Translations under genes and position numbers: made by a program
Assembly (NCBI GenBank): GCA_022496805.1
Contig: CM040085.1
Location: forward strand, 32,641,811-32,705,810
Direction of reading: 5' to 3'
DNA length: 64,000 bases
Source: Pohlia nutans
Taxonomy: Eukaryota; Streptophyta; Bryopsida; Bryales; Mniaceae
In this document: in pieces, positions 20,370 through 31,566 of the stretch
How positions within the stretch are numbered: the first letter of the stretch is position 1
Layout of the letters: the number at the start of each line of letters is the position of its first letter
The notes under the pieces: model-generated
Databases searched by the model: none
Seen by the model: the letters and a program-made list of their open reading frames with translations, nothing else
Told to the model about the DNA's origin: nothing

Positions 20370-21084
20370 CAACAAATCAATGAACATAACATTCTTGTCC
20401 TAATGAGAACCATCCTTTTAGAGCCCATGTAATGTCTAGTATTATCTTATCTAGTAGGAATATTTTACTAAAAGAAAAGTGGAAATAAAAAACTAAAAAT
20501 AAAAAACCAAAAGAAAATAAAAGATTCAAAAGAGACAAAAGAGACAAAGAAAGAAATTTTAATAAAAAAAGGCGCATTCAATAATTCTCTACAGAAATGA
20601 GTTTTTAGAGGGACAATAATAAAAGTCATGTTTCTCTCTAATACAATTACCACTAGAGATAAAAAATTGTACAAGGTTAGAGAAACATTTGGAATCAAAT
20701 TTGCGCAAAACGGTATCTTTACGCCGCATGGGACCGGGCAATTTTCTACAAGAAGACAATTCTATTATTCTATTATTAGGGTCAAGAATGGTATGGGATG
20801 AAAGTAATCATATTTTTTTTAGCCACAGACAGAGAGCCAGTTCCATAACTGCCTGATCACTCAGAGGAGGGGTGGGATTCGGAGCTTCATTGCCGTTAAG
20901 TTAATTCATAATTATGGCGCTAATTACCATACTGGAGTGATGATTAAGACTGGTGGCTTCCAATTGAATGAATGCCCTTTTGAATTCAAAATTTCCTGCA
21001 GGCTCCCTCATCAACCTCTCTGCAATCCCCACATCAAATAGCAGCTCTTGAGCTCCAAATCCTTCACTTGGTAATGCAAGCAGA
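20370..21084. other. Intergenic, no gene seen
   Basis: AT-rich up to about 20,700, then more balanced composition towards the tandem repeats and gene downstream. No convincing ORF. Confidence 0.4.
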
Positions 21085-22505
21085 CACGTTGACTTCACGT
21101 GAATTGAGTACTTGGGTGTGCAAATGGTATGTCAAAGTCCTTTTGCAATGAAACTTGCATTGACCTTGGCGAGAACCTCCACTTCGTAATTCAATCACTT
21201 CATGTGAATTTGGGCTTCTTCGTTCTTGTGCTGCATTTAGAACGTAAATCTCCTGTTTTGCAATCAGTAACTTGCATTGACTTTGGCTAGAACCTGCAGG
21301 CACTTCGTAATTCATTCAGTTTTGGTTTCGGTGTTCTTGTGCTGCAAATGGTGTATCAACCTTCTATTTTGCAACATTTGAATAAACTAGCAACTTTCAC
21401 TTCGTAATTCAAGTAGAGAATTTGGCTTTCATGTCGATTTTGGCTTCATGTCGGTGTTCTTGTGTCATTACCGACGCCATGAATGTAACTAGCGGTTTTA
21501 GCTACGAGAACTGACTGGAATGCATCGATCGAGATGCAGATATTGTGTTTTTCGAGCTTGTAATGACACTCGACAAAGGTGAAGATTACGTTTGTATTGA
21601 TGCTGAGCTTGTGAATCCATGAAACGCTTCAGTATGGAGCCCTGAAGGCAGTGAGAGATCGATCATTGGGCTTCCTGTGCAGTGCACCATTACCATGGGT
21701 GTGTGTCTGAGCCGATGCGGCGATGCGCAACACAAAGCAGGTGTGTTTGAGCTTGAATCTGAAATCATGTGTTCGATCTCCATCGTTTTAGAAACGCAGT
21801 TTGAGGGTCGCGGCAACGAGTCCTGATTTTGTATGGCAAGGATTTTGTTGAATGCGCAACAGAAAGCAGGTGTGTTTGAACTTGAATTAGAATTGTGTTC
21901 GATAGAAATCGTTTTAGAAACGCAGTTCGAGGGTTGCGCTGGTTTTGTATGAGAAGGATTTTGTTTGATGCGTAACAGAAAGCAGGTGTGTTTGAGCTTG
22001 AATTAGAACTGTTTTCTATCTCCATCGTTTTGGAAACACAGATTGGGAGTTGCGGCAACGAGTTCTGGTCCTCTGTTTTGAATTGCAAGGGTGTAGCAAC
22101 TGGTTTTGAGTTGCAAACATGTTTTGGACGGTGCGCGGTAAACATGTCTTTGCAACTGGTTTTGTGTAGCAAATGTTTTGAGTTGCAAACATATTTTGAA
22201 CAGTTCGCGGCAACTGGTTTTGTGTTTTTGATTTGCAACGGTGTAGCAACAGGTCGCGGCAACTGGTCTTGTGTTTTGAATTGCAAGGGTGTAGCAGTGA
22301 TCTCCATCGTTTTGGAAACATAGTTTGAGGGTCGCGGCAACGAGTTCGGGTTTTCTGTTTAGAATTTCAAGGGTTCAGCAATTGGATTTGTGTTGCCAGG
22401 GCTTTCGGTTTTGAGTAGCAACTGTTTTGAGTTGCAAACATGTTTTGAACTGTTCGCGCTAAGCATGTCTTTGCAACTGGTTTTGTGTTTTGAATTACAA
22501 GATTG
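21085..22505. repeat. Two arrays of degenerate tandem repeats
   Basis: The first array (about 21,085-21,470) repeats CACTTCGTAATTCA, TTGCATTGAC.TTGGC and GTTCTTGTGCTGCA roughly every 120 bp. The second (about 21,730-22,500) repeats GTGTTTGAGCTTGAAT, ATCTCCATCGTTTTGGAAAC, GCGGCAACGAG and GCAACTGGTTTTGTGTTTTG. Apparent ORFs on both strands are periodic and not believable. It abuts the first exon of the probable gene downstream and may contain its promoter or 5' exons. Confidence 0.65.
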
Positions 22506-22529
22506 TAGCAATCAATTGGAGAGATCGAT

Positions 22530-25500
22530 GTGAGTGCAGGTGTAGTAGCAGCGACGATCTCGCACCAGAACTCACTAGAATCCTGCCACACCGACCACGC
22601 CGCGGACCCCAACCACTCACTGAAGACGTTTCTACACCTTTACGAATCAAAGCGGTCATTCTCATCACCGCGCGCCAGCGACGCGTTACACATCCCGCAC
22701 AGCAGCGAGCTCTTCTCACTCCCAGACTCCGACGCATCACCAGCGCGCACAAGCCGCGCCTCAATCTCGTCCTCGCCCAAATCCACCCGCCACTCCTTCA
22801 GCGTCTGGGGCGGCCGCTTCTCCACAGAATCCAAGACCATCTCAATCGGATGCCGCAAGAAGCCGCGGCGATCCAAAGGCGAGGACCATCACCAGCGGCT
22901 CGTGGAGGCCATCGCGCGTCTGGAGCGCCTCAACAACGGCAAGAACCTGGAGCTTCGTGGGTCCTCGTTCTGCCGCGCGGATCTCGAGTCGCGCCCGCGC
23001 CATCTGCTCACGAAGTCCCGTTCCGGTGAGATTCGGAGACCCCATCGCCACAGCCGCTTGAACGAGGCCGAGGATGCGTTTTCGCAGCCCAAGACGATGG
23101 GGAACTTGGTGTCGATGGCGGCGCCGATCATCAAGCAACGCCCTCTTGAGAAATCCGTCACGAAGTTCCTTAAGGAGGTCGAGACTTTCGTTTCGTTGAT
23201 CGAGGCGCCCCGGTTGTCGTTGAGTTCTGAAGCTGCGCTACGGGAGAGCTTGAAGGAGGATCCGGTTATTATCAGGACTTATGAACGTGAGGATACTGAC
23301 AGCGATGAACAGTTTACGTTTTCTGAAGCCTCGTTTGAAGGTTTGGATTGTTGCAGAAAATTACGAGAGCCTGAGCTCAGGGTACGTTTGATTTTGCTGC
23401 AATTCATGTGCCTCCTGAGGTTTTGTTTGGTTATGCAATGTTCTTCATTGGTGCTGGTTTAAATTACGTTTTGTGATCAATTGAGACCACGAATCCTACT
23501 CAATGCATTGTGGACTGATTTTCGTTGTGCAGAAATCTGCGGAGAAGGCGAGTATTGTATCGAGCCCAGTCGAGAAGGCCATCCTCTCGATCTATGAAGA
23601 CCCCGGCATTGAGGTGTGTATGATTCGCAACAATTTTGATCCAGACTTTGGAATTGCTCATGTTGCCATTCTTGCAATTCATCAATCCTCCTGGACTTTT
23701 CTTGTTTATGCAATGCTCTTCATTGGTGCTGGTAATCTAAAGTTTGAATTTCGTTCTGTGATCAATTGAGACCATGAATCCTTGGTTATTGAATGCATTG
23801 TGGATTGATTTTCATTGTCTGTGCAGAAATCTGTGGAGAAGCCGATTAATGCATCGAGCCCAGTCGAGAAGGCCACCTTCTCCATCTACGAAGACCCCGG
23901 CATTGAGGTGTGTACGATTCTCTACAATTTTGATCCAGACTTTTCAATTTCTTATGTTACTATTGAGGTACAGTGTATGATTCCCAAATATTTTGATCCA
24001 GACTTTGTAATTGCTCATGTTGTTACTATTCTGGCAATCCATCAATCCATAGGCCTCCTGTTTCTTTAGGACTGTTCATTGTTTATGCGATGTCCGATCT
24101 TCGTTGGTGCTGGTGATGTAAACTTTAAATTGTGTTTTCTTCACAATGAGATGAATTGAGACCATGATCCTTGGTTACTCAATGCGTTGTGGATTGATTC
24201 AGAAATCTGTGGGTGGTGAGGAATCGACTTGTGACTCTGCTACCCCGACGGTGGAGAAGCCGATTATTATCGCATCGAGCCCAGTCGAGAAGGCCATCCT
24301 CTCCATCTATGAAGACCCCGGCATTGAGGTGTGTGTGATTCGCAACAATTTTGATCCAGACTTTGTAATATGATTTACAGTAATTAATGTACCTAAAATG
24401 ACACCATCCGAAATGCAACACCTGAAAGAAACTGAACTAACAAGCACTGTCGAAGAACTCAATGCAAGTTTAAGAGATTTTTGACGCTACTTAGCAACCA
24501 GTAGGTTTGAAATCAATGATGTCATTTCTGCATCAACTTTGATAACATGGAGAGTAATATATTGCCATATCAACTTGTTTTCATGATTTCATTTGGTTTT
24601 TCATAGACCTAATCAATTTGCCTTCTCTGTCAATTGTTTGGATCAGAGTAAGTGTCAGTTTTAGGGTAGGTTACCAGGCACTTCCAAGAGTTGTGTACAT
24701 TATTATGAAGCTTTTCTTTAGAACCTTTCAAAAGTACGGTAATCAATGAGTAAAGGATGCACAATTAAGGGTTAAGTTACTTTAATGATGTCAGTTCAGA
24801 AAGTTTTCGCAGTATCGACATAATTAAAAACAATCTATGATTGCCGTCTTCTTTTCGTCATTACTCTCTATTTCTCTTTCTTTTCAGGATTTATTATTGT
24901 CATCAATGTTCTAAAATAGGGTTTCCGGGTTGTGGTTCCAAACAGACGAAGAGAATGGGAAAACCGGAGTATGTAGTAAGAGCGGTGCTGGCAGACGTTG
25001 ACACGAATGTCGTGGTGACGCCACTGACACCGAAAAAGTCGCCCAGTGTGAAGAAATCATCGCCCTCGAAATTGAAAGTCGCTCCCAGAGGATTGCGGCG
25101 AGGGTTGTCCCGGTCTTTGGATTCACGAGAACCGAGCTCCAAGGTGGACTTCACCGTCTTCAGATCAACAGCTCAAGTGGCTCCTCTTCTCCTCTCTACG
25201 CCTTCTACTGCTCCAGGTTTGCTAGCTTCACATCTCACTCACCTCATTACCAGAAATTTCATATCCTAAACCCTAACTCTCTGCGTTCGTCATTGTACAA
25301 CCTCTCGAGCATCTTAGGGTTTACCACGCCTTAAACCCTAAACGTCAGGAGTATTTTGATTTTGAACAATAAATGTAGATTCTCCATTACCTTCGCTACT
25401 ATCCTACTAAGTATGTTTTCTGGCATTAGAAAGATAAAAGAAGTCTTGCTGTTTTCGTCCCCATTTTGAAGAGGCTTTCAACATTCTCAACTGTATGCCC

Positions 25501-26219
25501 TGGAGGGCTCGCCGTCTGATGAGAGGATGATTGCTTTCTTGTTGCAATGAAATTTACTTTCATTTGTGCCAAAAAACAAATAAGAGAAAACTATATACTT
25601 TGTTTGGATATCCTATGAATAAGTTTTGCATTTTTGAAGTTTTGTTAGAGCGTCCTCCAAACTGTGGACCGACTTTGTTTCTTCAAATGGCAACTTCAGA
25701 TCTGTTTTTCCCCAACCATGGGAATGGAGAAGCCATGGAAATTGGAGAACCACCTCATTTGTCAACAAATAAAAATATAACTAGGTTCTGAATCTTGATA
25801 ATTAAATGCTACTTTGACAAACGGAACTCTAATAATAAGTTCCTTCTAATAGTCTGAAAATGGGATGGAAGGTCAACCACCGGCTAGTTGTACCATTTGT
25901 GATCACTATGTATCAATGTCGAATATTTCAAATATTGATATGTACACTAGTAGTGGCACAAATAGGGTCACTTCCGAATTGTGGCGCAAAGAGGGTAGTT
26001 TACCGAAGGCAAAGCAGAGTTTGTTAAGTTCACTTGCACGCATTTATTGTAATTTATTCTAGTATTTTTCTTTGTTTTATTACAGGGATTAGTTCTAACT
26101 GGATTCTTTCTATCTGCTCTGATGTAGAGGAGCGGTCAATCGAAGCAAAGAGCACGGAGATGGTAGTAGAACAGCACTTGGAAGGAAAATTGGAACAAGA
26201 AAAAGAAATACTGCATTGA
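22530..26219 (+). CDS. Probable multi-exon host gene with a tandem exon cassette, unrecognised
   Basis: Proposed exons: 22,509/22,530-23,381, 23,533-23,613, 23,827-23,907, 24,203-24,328, 24,946-25,216 and 26,086-26,219. All introns are GT..AG and phases agree (0,0,0,0, then 1 into exon 6, ending TGA). Exon 1 is GC-rich and basic, then acidic (about residues 190-284). Exons 2-4 repeat SSPVEKAILSIYEDPGIE. Exon 5 is Lys/Ser/Pro-rich (TPKKSPSVKKSSPSK) with RAVLADVDTN, reminiscent of a destruction box but one residue too long. Exon 6 is a short charged, probably coiled-coil tail. No ATG opens exon 1; the first in-frame ATG is 23,097, so a 5' exon is probably missing. Alternatives: exon 4 joined to the strong acceptor at 24,888 ends after eight codons, or ATG 24,955 opens a separate gene. 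The function is unknown. Confidence 0.45.
23382..24360 (+). repeat. Tandem duplication of exon plus intron (three copies)
   Basis: Three exon copies of 27, 27 and 42 codons each start AAATCTG and end CCCCGGCATTGAG before GTGTGT. Introns share CAATTTTGATCCAGACTTT, CTTC.TTGGTGCTGGT and AATTGAGACCA. The third exon carries 15 additional codons near its start. The cassette is symmetrical (phase 0), so copies can be added without frame change. Confidence 0.8.
25267..25343. promoter_or_regulatory. Telo-box motifs
   Basis: AAACCCTAA (25,267-25,275), its complement TAGGGTTTA (about 25,316-25,324) and AAACCCTAAA (25,334-25,343) are clustered. Telo boxes are common in plant promoters and 5' introns. 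Here they lie in the proposed last intron or at the start of a neighbouring transcript. Confidence 0.4.
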
Positions 26220-27154
26220 TTGAGGTCGTTAAACTGCACAAGCTCCGGAACCATCTTCTTTACCAATTCAATCATCTGGTATATAATTTTCCTATCCTCT
26301 TTCATTTTTTATGTACAGTATGATGGATAAGCAAAAATATTGAGCTTTTATATTGTAAATTAATGAAACATATAGTCTTTTATTAAAGACATTAGGCAAC
26401 CTGATTAAAACAGCATACGTAAAGAGCGTACTTCGTTAATCTACAAGTCATGTAACGTAAACCACCCTATTTGTGTCTCTATGTATCATTGCCCTCCATT
26501 CTAAATTTTGTTATGTATATTACAAGTACATACTGGAATAAATAGACAAGTGGAGTAGTTTACCTTCTATTATAATGTAAGAGAGTGATATTCTCTGAAC
26601 ATTGCTTTTGAGTATTGAATGGTATTAAATGTTAATAAATGGTATTAAATAAGTGTTTCATGAATTTGAATGTTTGAATTTCGTTGTGATGCAGGTCTCC
26701 AATCCCTAACTGCTTGAGAGCCATCCACCGAACTTGAGCAACTAATTGAGAGGCTGCAAGCTCCATGCGGGTAGAGTTGACTTAGATAGGCTGATCTCTT
26801 CAGTTAAATTTTCAGCCCCTTTAGAATTAGTAGGTGGAGACTTTAAAGCTGATAATTATTCCATGCCAAATGAAGGCACTTGCCCCTAACCCAGAAGACA
26901 AAAGGATGGGTCTCTGATAGTGGAGACCTCAGAATGAATGAATGCTCATTTTTGCCATGTATGTATCTTCAAGCTAGTCAAGAGGATGTATCAATTATAT
27001 TTTTCCAATTTAGTCACGTTCTCGTTCTTTCCTATTGAATAAATTTCCATCATGGAGATCTTGGTAGAGTACTTATTTCTGCACTGCATGGAGATACTTT
27101 GAACAAATATGAGCCTGCATTGATAAAGTGTTTACAAAACTTGCTTGTACAGTA

Positions 27155-27702
27155 CAGTACCCACCAACAAGTTTACGTTCATTCAACTTTTCAGAGAACT
27201 GCCAATAAAAATTACAAAAATTACAAGTTTTGAGCCTAATTTGAACAAGTTGTAGTGCACAAGATGAGCCATACATACAATTGATTTTTGATAATAAAAG
27301 TTTTTTTTTTTATAACTATTTTTATTTGAAATTCAAACCTTCATTTTTTACCCTTAATTTGAACATCTATGTATACAAATTTTGTTACTTATGGTTTATA
27401 AAACTTTCGATGGAAAGAATGCAAATCCTCTGTAGAATCATGTGGAAAAAATATCATCAGTTTTGAGGTCATATTTACTAAAATATCAATGTTTGAAGTT
27501 TTTAGTTTAGAAATGTTCAATTTGAATATAAATTTTTATTTACTTTTAATATTTGATCCATAAATTGTCCAAAGAAGTAATTTTTCACACTTCAAATGGT
27601 TTAATATATCTTAATATTAATATTGATATTTTTTATAAATTTAATTATTTGATTCAATTCTTTGAAAAGCTGAAATGAACGTAAACTTATTGGTGGGTAC
27701 TG
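27155..27702. mobile_element. Mariner-type MITE
   Basis: A 548-bp non-coding insertion with inverted repeats of about 45 bp beginning CAGTACCCACCAA.AAGTTTACGTTCAT. It is flanked by TA, and sister units read CTTG-TA-CACTGAAC without the insertion (36,110 and 49,680), proving the boundary. On the left the first CAGTA is doubled. The starting CAGTACC is shared with the Tc1 element at 62,201. Confidence 0.85.
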
Positions 27703-28549
27703 TACACTGAACTGCCTGCATGTGATAGCGTAACCCGTAAAGAACCTGGTGTTATACTGTAGCTGTATACTTTTACATGTTTTTTTGTTTATAAGCAGGT
27801 GATTATTGTGGTATTTCATTACACCAACATATTGGAGTATACCCTTGTACTTTAGTCTACTAATGCATTTTATCAGTGAATATGTACAAGTAAAGTAGCT
27901 GACCAATACGATGAGTATACATGTGAATATTTCCAGGAATGTCACAATTGATAAATTCATGGGCTACATCCTGCTTCATGACGTGTACGGGAGAAGGAAA
28001 CTCTCATGCAAGGCCAATTACGCACTGGCAATAATGAGGATATTAAGTGTCAGATTGTACATTTCCTTTAAACTGCAGTGCTAAATAGATTCTACAAAGA
28101 GCTCAATACTATACCAAGTGCTCAACACTGGCCAGCCTGTTTTCTTTTTGTTTCAATTGCGTCATCTAACTTCATTGCGGTCTGCGGTATGTATCCTTAA
28201 TACTGAGAATGGTTGGCTGCACTCAACATCGACCAACTAGAGATCGGGCAGATCAAAAATGTTGAAAGAATAAAGTTGTAAAGTAAAAGTAATTGGATGA
28301 GTAGTTGACGCAAAGTGTTGCTAAATTGCGGGGAGTTTCTGTTGTCCTAATATGGTCCATTTCTACTCATCCCACTCCAGTGGGGCTTTTACAAAACAAC
28401 TTAGAAACCACCAAATGCACTGGTTCAATCTACTAGGATTTGAAGTAGTGAATATTTTAAATGTAATACAATTGAGTTGAGTTCGTTTTGTAAGACTTCT
28501 TCATGCATTCACTTCAATCTCAACTTGCACCTCCATGAATTGAGTAGTA

Positions 28550-28799
28550 CTCCCTCCGTCCCAAAGATATTGTCATGTTTGAAAGTCATGTTTGAAAGTG
28601 CTTTTTTAAGTAGGTCAAAAAATACTTCCTTGTGGTTAATTTTATTTAGGTTGCAATGAACACATGCAATGTTCTTCAATCATTCTAGTGACATAATTTG
28701 GAACCTTTTTTAATCATGTTTCTTACAATATGATCAATGAAATTGGCTCAAAGAAACACCAAGCAAACAAGTTGGACAATAACTTTGGGACGGAGGGAG
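28550..28799. mobile_element. Stowaway MITE
   Basis: 250 bp with ends CTCCCTCCGTCCCAAAG / CTTTGGGACGGAGGGAG flanked by TA (28,548-28,549 and 28,800-28,801). The empty site GAGTAG-TA-ACTTTG is preserved in a sister unit at about 53,780. The CTCCCTCCGT terminus is the classic plant Stowaway signature. Non-coding. Confidence 0.9.
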
Positions 28800-29676
28800 T
28801 AACTTTGTAACCATTTTTGTCAAGCTATTGGTTTTGACGATGTGTTTGGAGTTTTTTGTGTTCACAAATATCATAGAGCCTTGTTTTGTCACTAATCTTG
28901 TTCATGACCCACAGGTGCACTGTACTAAACACGTACAAGAATAAGTGAGTGCACAGAAAGGGTATTCATTTGAACATTGCCGTATGACGTATTCATAAAA
29001 TATTCATATTTAGAGTTGAAAATATTGAGGTACATTTACATAAAACATATATTTAGGACGGAATACATGTGTATACAAAGGATTTGAGACATATAACCCT
29101 TTTGCACACATGGGATTTTTAAAGGGGGTCATGGACGCAAGTGATTCTCTAACATAGTGTAAAGTGAACCCCGGGTTCACAAGCATTCAGATTCGGTTAA
29201 GCTCGATATTCTTAAATGTTCGGCCTATCGCTTTGATCGGGCTGATGGTCAAAGATCAAACGAAGTTGCATCAATGATGAATCGCCAATCCTAATGAGGA
29301 TATAAACTGTCTAATTTTCAAGCAATATCATAGTGCAACAGATCGGTAGATATGGGAAACTGAACAGATCGAAACACAGCAAACACCACATAATCCCAAA
29401 AATTACATAAATACGTAAGGGTTTTTGAATGAAAGGATGACAGACACAGAACCGGCTTCTGTCGCACAAAGCTCTTGCCCAATCTCCGACTAACCTATCC
29501 GATAATTTATCAGCCTCTTTGACCATCAACTCTTACCGACATGCTCTTTGAGATACAGAATCCCAGGAATTCTTGGAAAAGCAGCTCCAGAAGGCAATCT
29601 GTACGAAGTGGAGACAAGTCAAAGACTCAAAGTGGGGCAATCATCCACGAATTTGTTCAATTTTAAAACACATCAT

Positions 29677-29706
29677 TCCCCCTCCCCGCCCCCCCCCCCC
29701 CCCCCC
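29677..29706. repeat. Poly(C) tract upstream of AP2 gene 1
   Basis: A cytosine-dominated run that differs in length between the units (short near 40,400, long again at about 54,678-54,712). It lies about 500 bp upstream of each AP2 start within an otherwise conserved promoter-proximal block. Confidence 0.8.
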
Positions 29707-30192
29707 TGTAGGCCGGTTTGCTCCCCTGCCCACCCAAGTCCTTTGTACAGTACAGACTCCGGGAAGCTTTAGTACTTTGCTGTCCCCCCTCCCCTCCCCT
29801 GGCAGTAGTTCATAAGATGGACAGGCAAGGGCGTGGTGGAGAGGAGCCGTGTTGTAGAGATGCCCGCAGTTTGCAGATCCAATCCTTGTCTTTGTTGCTG
29901 TTGCAGTGATTCCGTCGTGGCCAAGCTGAAGTGGTCTCCCCTGCATGCGATTTCGCTACTCATTCCGCACCTTCCACGGCCGCTCCTTGGCAAACATCAA
30001 GCTAGTGCGCTTTCTCACGGGTCCTCGGAGTTAGGTCATGAATCGCCTCTAGGATGATTTTGGTGGAACTTGCTAACGAATCACTTGCTTGCAAGGTAGT
30101 GTAGCACCTACAAAAGCCGAGTGCGCCTCCACCCCACTGCTGTCTCTCACTCACCCATCGACACCACAACTGTGACCCAATTGGCATCTAAG

Positions 30193-31566
30193 ATGCAAGA
30201 AGATCTAGATTCTTTCTCAGGATTGACAAAACGTAACTTCCAAGTCTATAGGGTGTGCGTTCACGCTACAGTTTTCCACGATGATGCTTCCAAGAAATCT
30301 GTATTTCTGCCGTTGCAAGAGGCCATGGATTGGCAAGCTGACCAAGATGATGATCTGGACGAGGTGGAGGTGTTTCACCATCTCAAGCAACTGGCTCAGA
30401 CGCTGACAGCAGCGTGGACTGAAACCGAGCGCAGCAATGCCACCACCACTCTGACGGCAAGCTCCGCGGTCAAGTCCCCGTTGCTCATTGCCAATGCCCA
30501 ATCAGGACCACTTTCCTCCTTCCATCGCTATTCCTGTAGACACTCCCTGCTCGATAATGACAATATATATCTCCTGGATGGATACCGATCGAGCAGAGTA
30601 AAAGACATTCCCAAATTACTTCATCATTGTTTCTGGTGGGAACTCAGTGAAGAACTCAGAATTCTCGGGGCGAGTTCCAGCAGAAATAGACCCAGGGTTG
30701 TAGCGTTGGAAGTGCAATATGACATCGTGGATCTCCACAGTCGGAGGAGCCACCCCACTTGGCGCCCTCACAAACGACGCCGATCGACCCTCAACCCCTT
30801 TCATCGAGTGTCTTCGTCCCCACCCGTGGACGACACGCCCCATCTTCCGGACGTCAAGCAATTCAACGGAGTCCGCTACCGCCGCGACCGGAGGACGTGG
30901 ACAGCGGAGATGAAGCCCCCAAAGTACAAGAAGGTCTACTTCGGAGAATTCAAGTCTCAAACCCAAGCGGCCCGCGTTGTCGATGTAGCTTTCTACTACT
31001 ATGGTAAGCCAAACTTCCTCAACTTTCCAGACACCCCTGGCATGCTGTCCGCAAGGCCTGAACCAGCAGGACTTGGCGTGGAAGACAAGCTGAGATTCGT
31101 CGAGGAGCAAGCAAAGTGGGTGTCATCCATAGCCTCCACACTCCCCTCTTCATCTGCTTTTGTCACCTCGGCAATTCCAGACCCGTCATTTAGAGGCTGC
31201 CAGGCAGACAATTCTAAGTTCCGTTCTTTCTCCGAGCTAGCATCGTTTCTAAGCTGCGGGGATGCCGACGAAGCAGACGATGGCATCTCCCAACCTCAAC
31301 ACTCCCTGCAACTGGATTGCATAGTCAGCCATGGCTTGATGGAGCCAAATCTTGTCACTGCAGATGCTGGTGGGTTTGGGAGCGATACATTACAAGAGAT
31401 GCAACATTGGTGTTCGGAGGATGACGCTGCTGATCCGTGGTTGTTAGATACTTGGTGGTCGCCCAGCAGCTCCGTGCATATCACCGACGGATGGGATGGA
31501 GCTCAACACTCGGGCGTCGCAGCCCTGACTGACTTCGTCACTCCAATGATCGAGAATATGCTATAA
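30193..31566 (+). CDS. AP2/ERF-like transcription factor 1
   Basis: 457 codons, no intron. The AP2/ERF-like domain is at residues about 222-282 (FNGVRYRRDRRTWTAEM, VYFGEFKSQTQAARVVDVAF, LNFP), preceded by a basic RPHKRRRS nuclear-localisation-like stretch. The C-terminal 140 residues are acidic and Ser/Trp-rich (DDAADPWLLDTWW), like an activation domain. It probably binds DNA in the nucleus; target unknown. The start is uncertain: the sister genes begin at an ATG in CACCCGCCATGG, but here 15 bp including that ATG are missing, and the next in-frame ATG is 30,193. The domain is divergent from canonical ERF sequences. Confidence 0.75.
   Translation: MQEDLDSFSGLTKRNFQVYRVCVHATVFHDDASKKSVFLPLQEAMDWQADQDDDLDEVEVFHHLKQLAQTLTAAWTETERSNATTTLTASSAVKSPLLIANAQSGPLSSFHRYSCRHSLLDNDNIYLLDGYRSSRVKDIPKLLHHCFWWELSEELRILGASSSRNRPRVVALEVQYDIVDLHSRRSHPTWRPHKRRRSTLNPFHRVSSSPPVDDTPHLPDVKQFNGVRYRRDRRTWTAEMKPPKYKKVYFGEFKSQTQAARVVDVAFYYYGKPNFLNFPDTPGMLSARPEPAGLGVEDKLRFVEEQAKWVSSIASTLPSSSAFVTSAIPDPSFRGCQADNSKFRSFSELASFLSCGDADEADDGISQPQHSLQLDCIVSHGLMEPNLVTADAGGFGSDTLQEMQHWCSEDDAADPWLLDTWWSPSSSVHITDGWDGAQHSGVAALTDFVTPMIENML

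Noticed and set aside
21765..22340. 191-codon minus-strand ORF and its plus-strand partner
   Set aside because: Both arise from the degenerate 120-bp tandem repeats and repeat the same peptides.
24891..24945. CHQC-type zinc-finger-like motif in the ORF upstream of ATG 24,955
   Set aside because: Only four residues fit, no further cysteine pattern follows, and the stretch looks like an intron end or leader.
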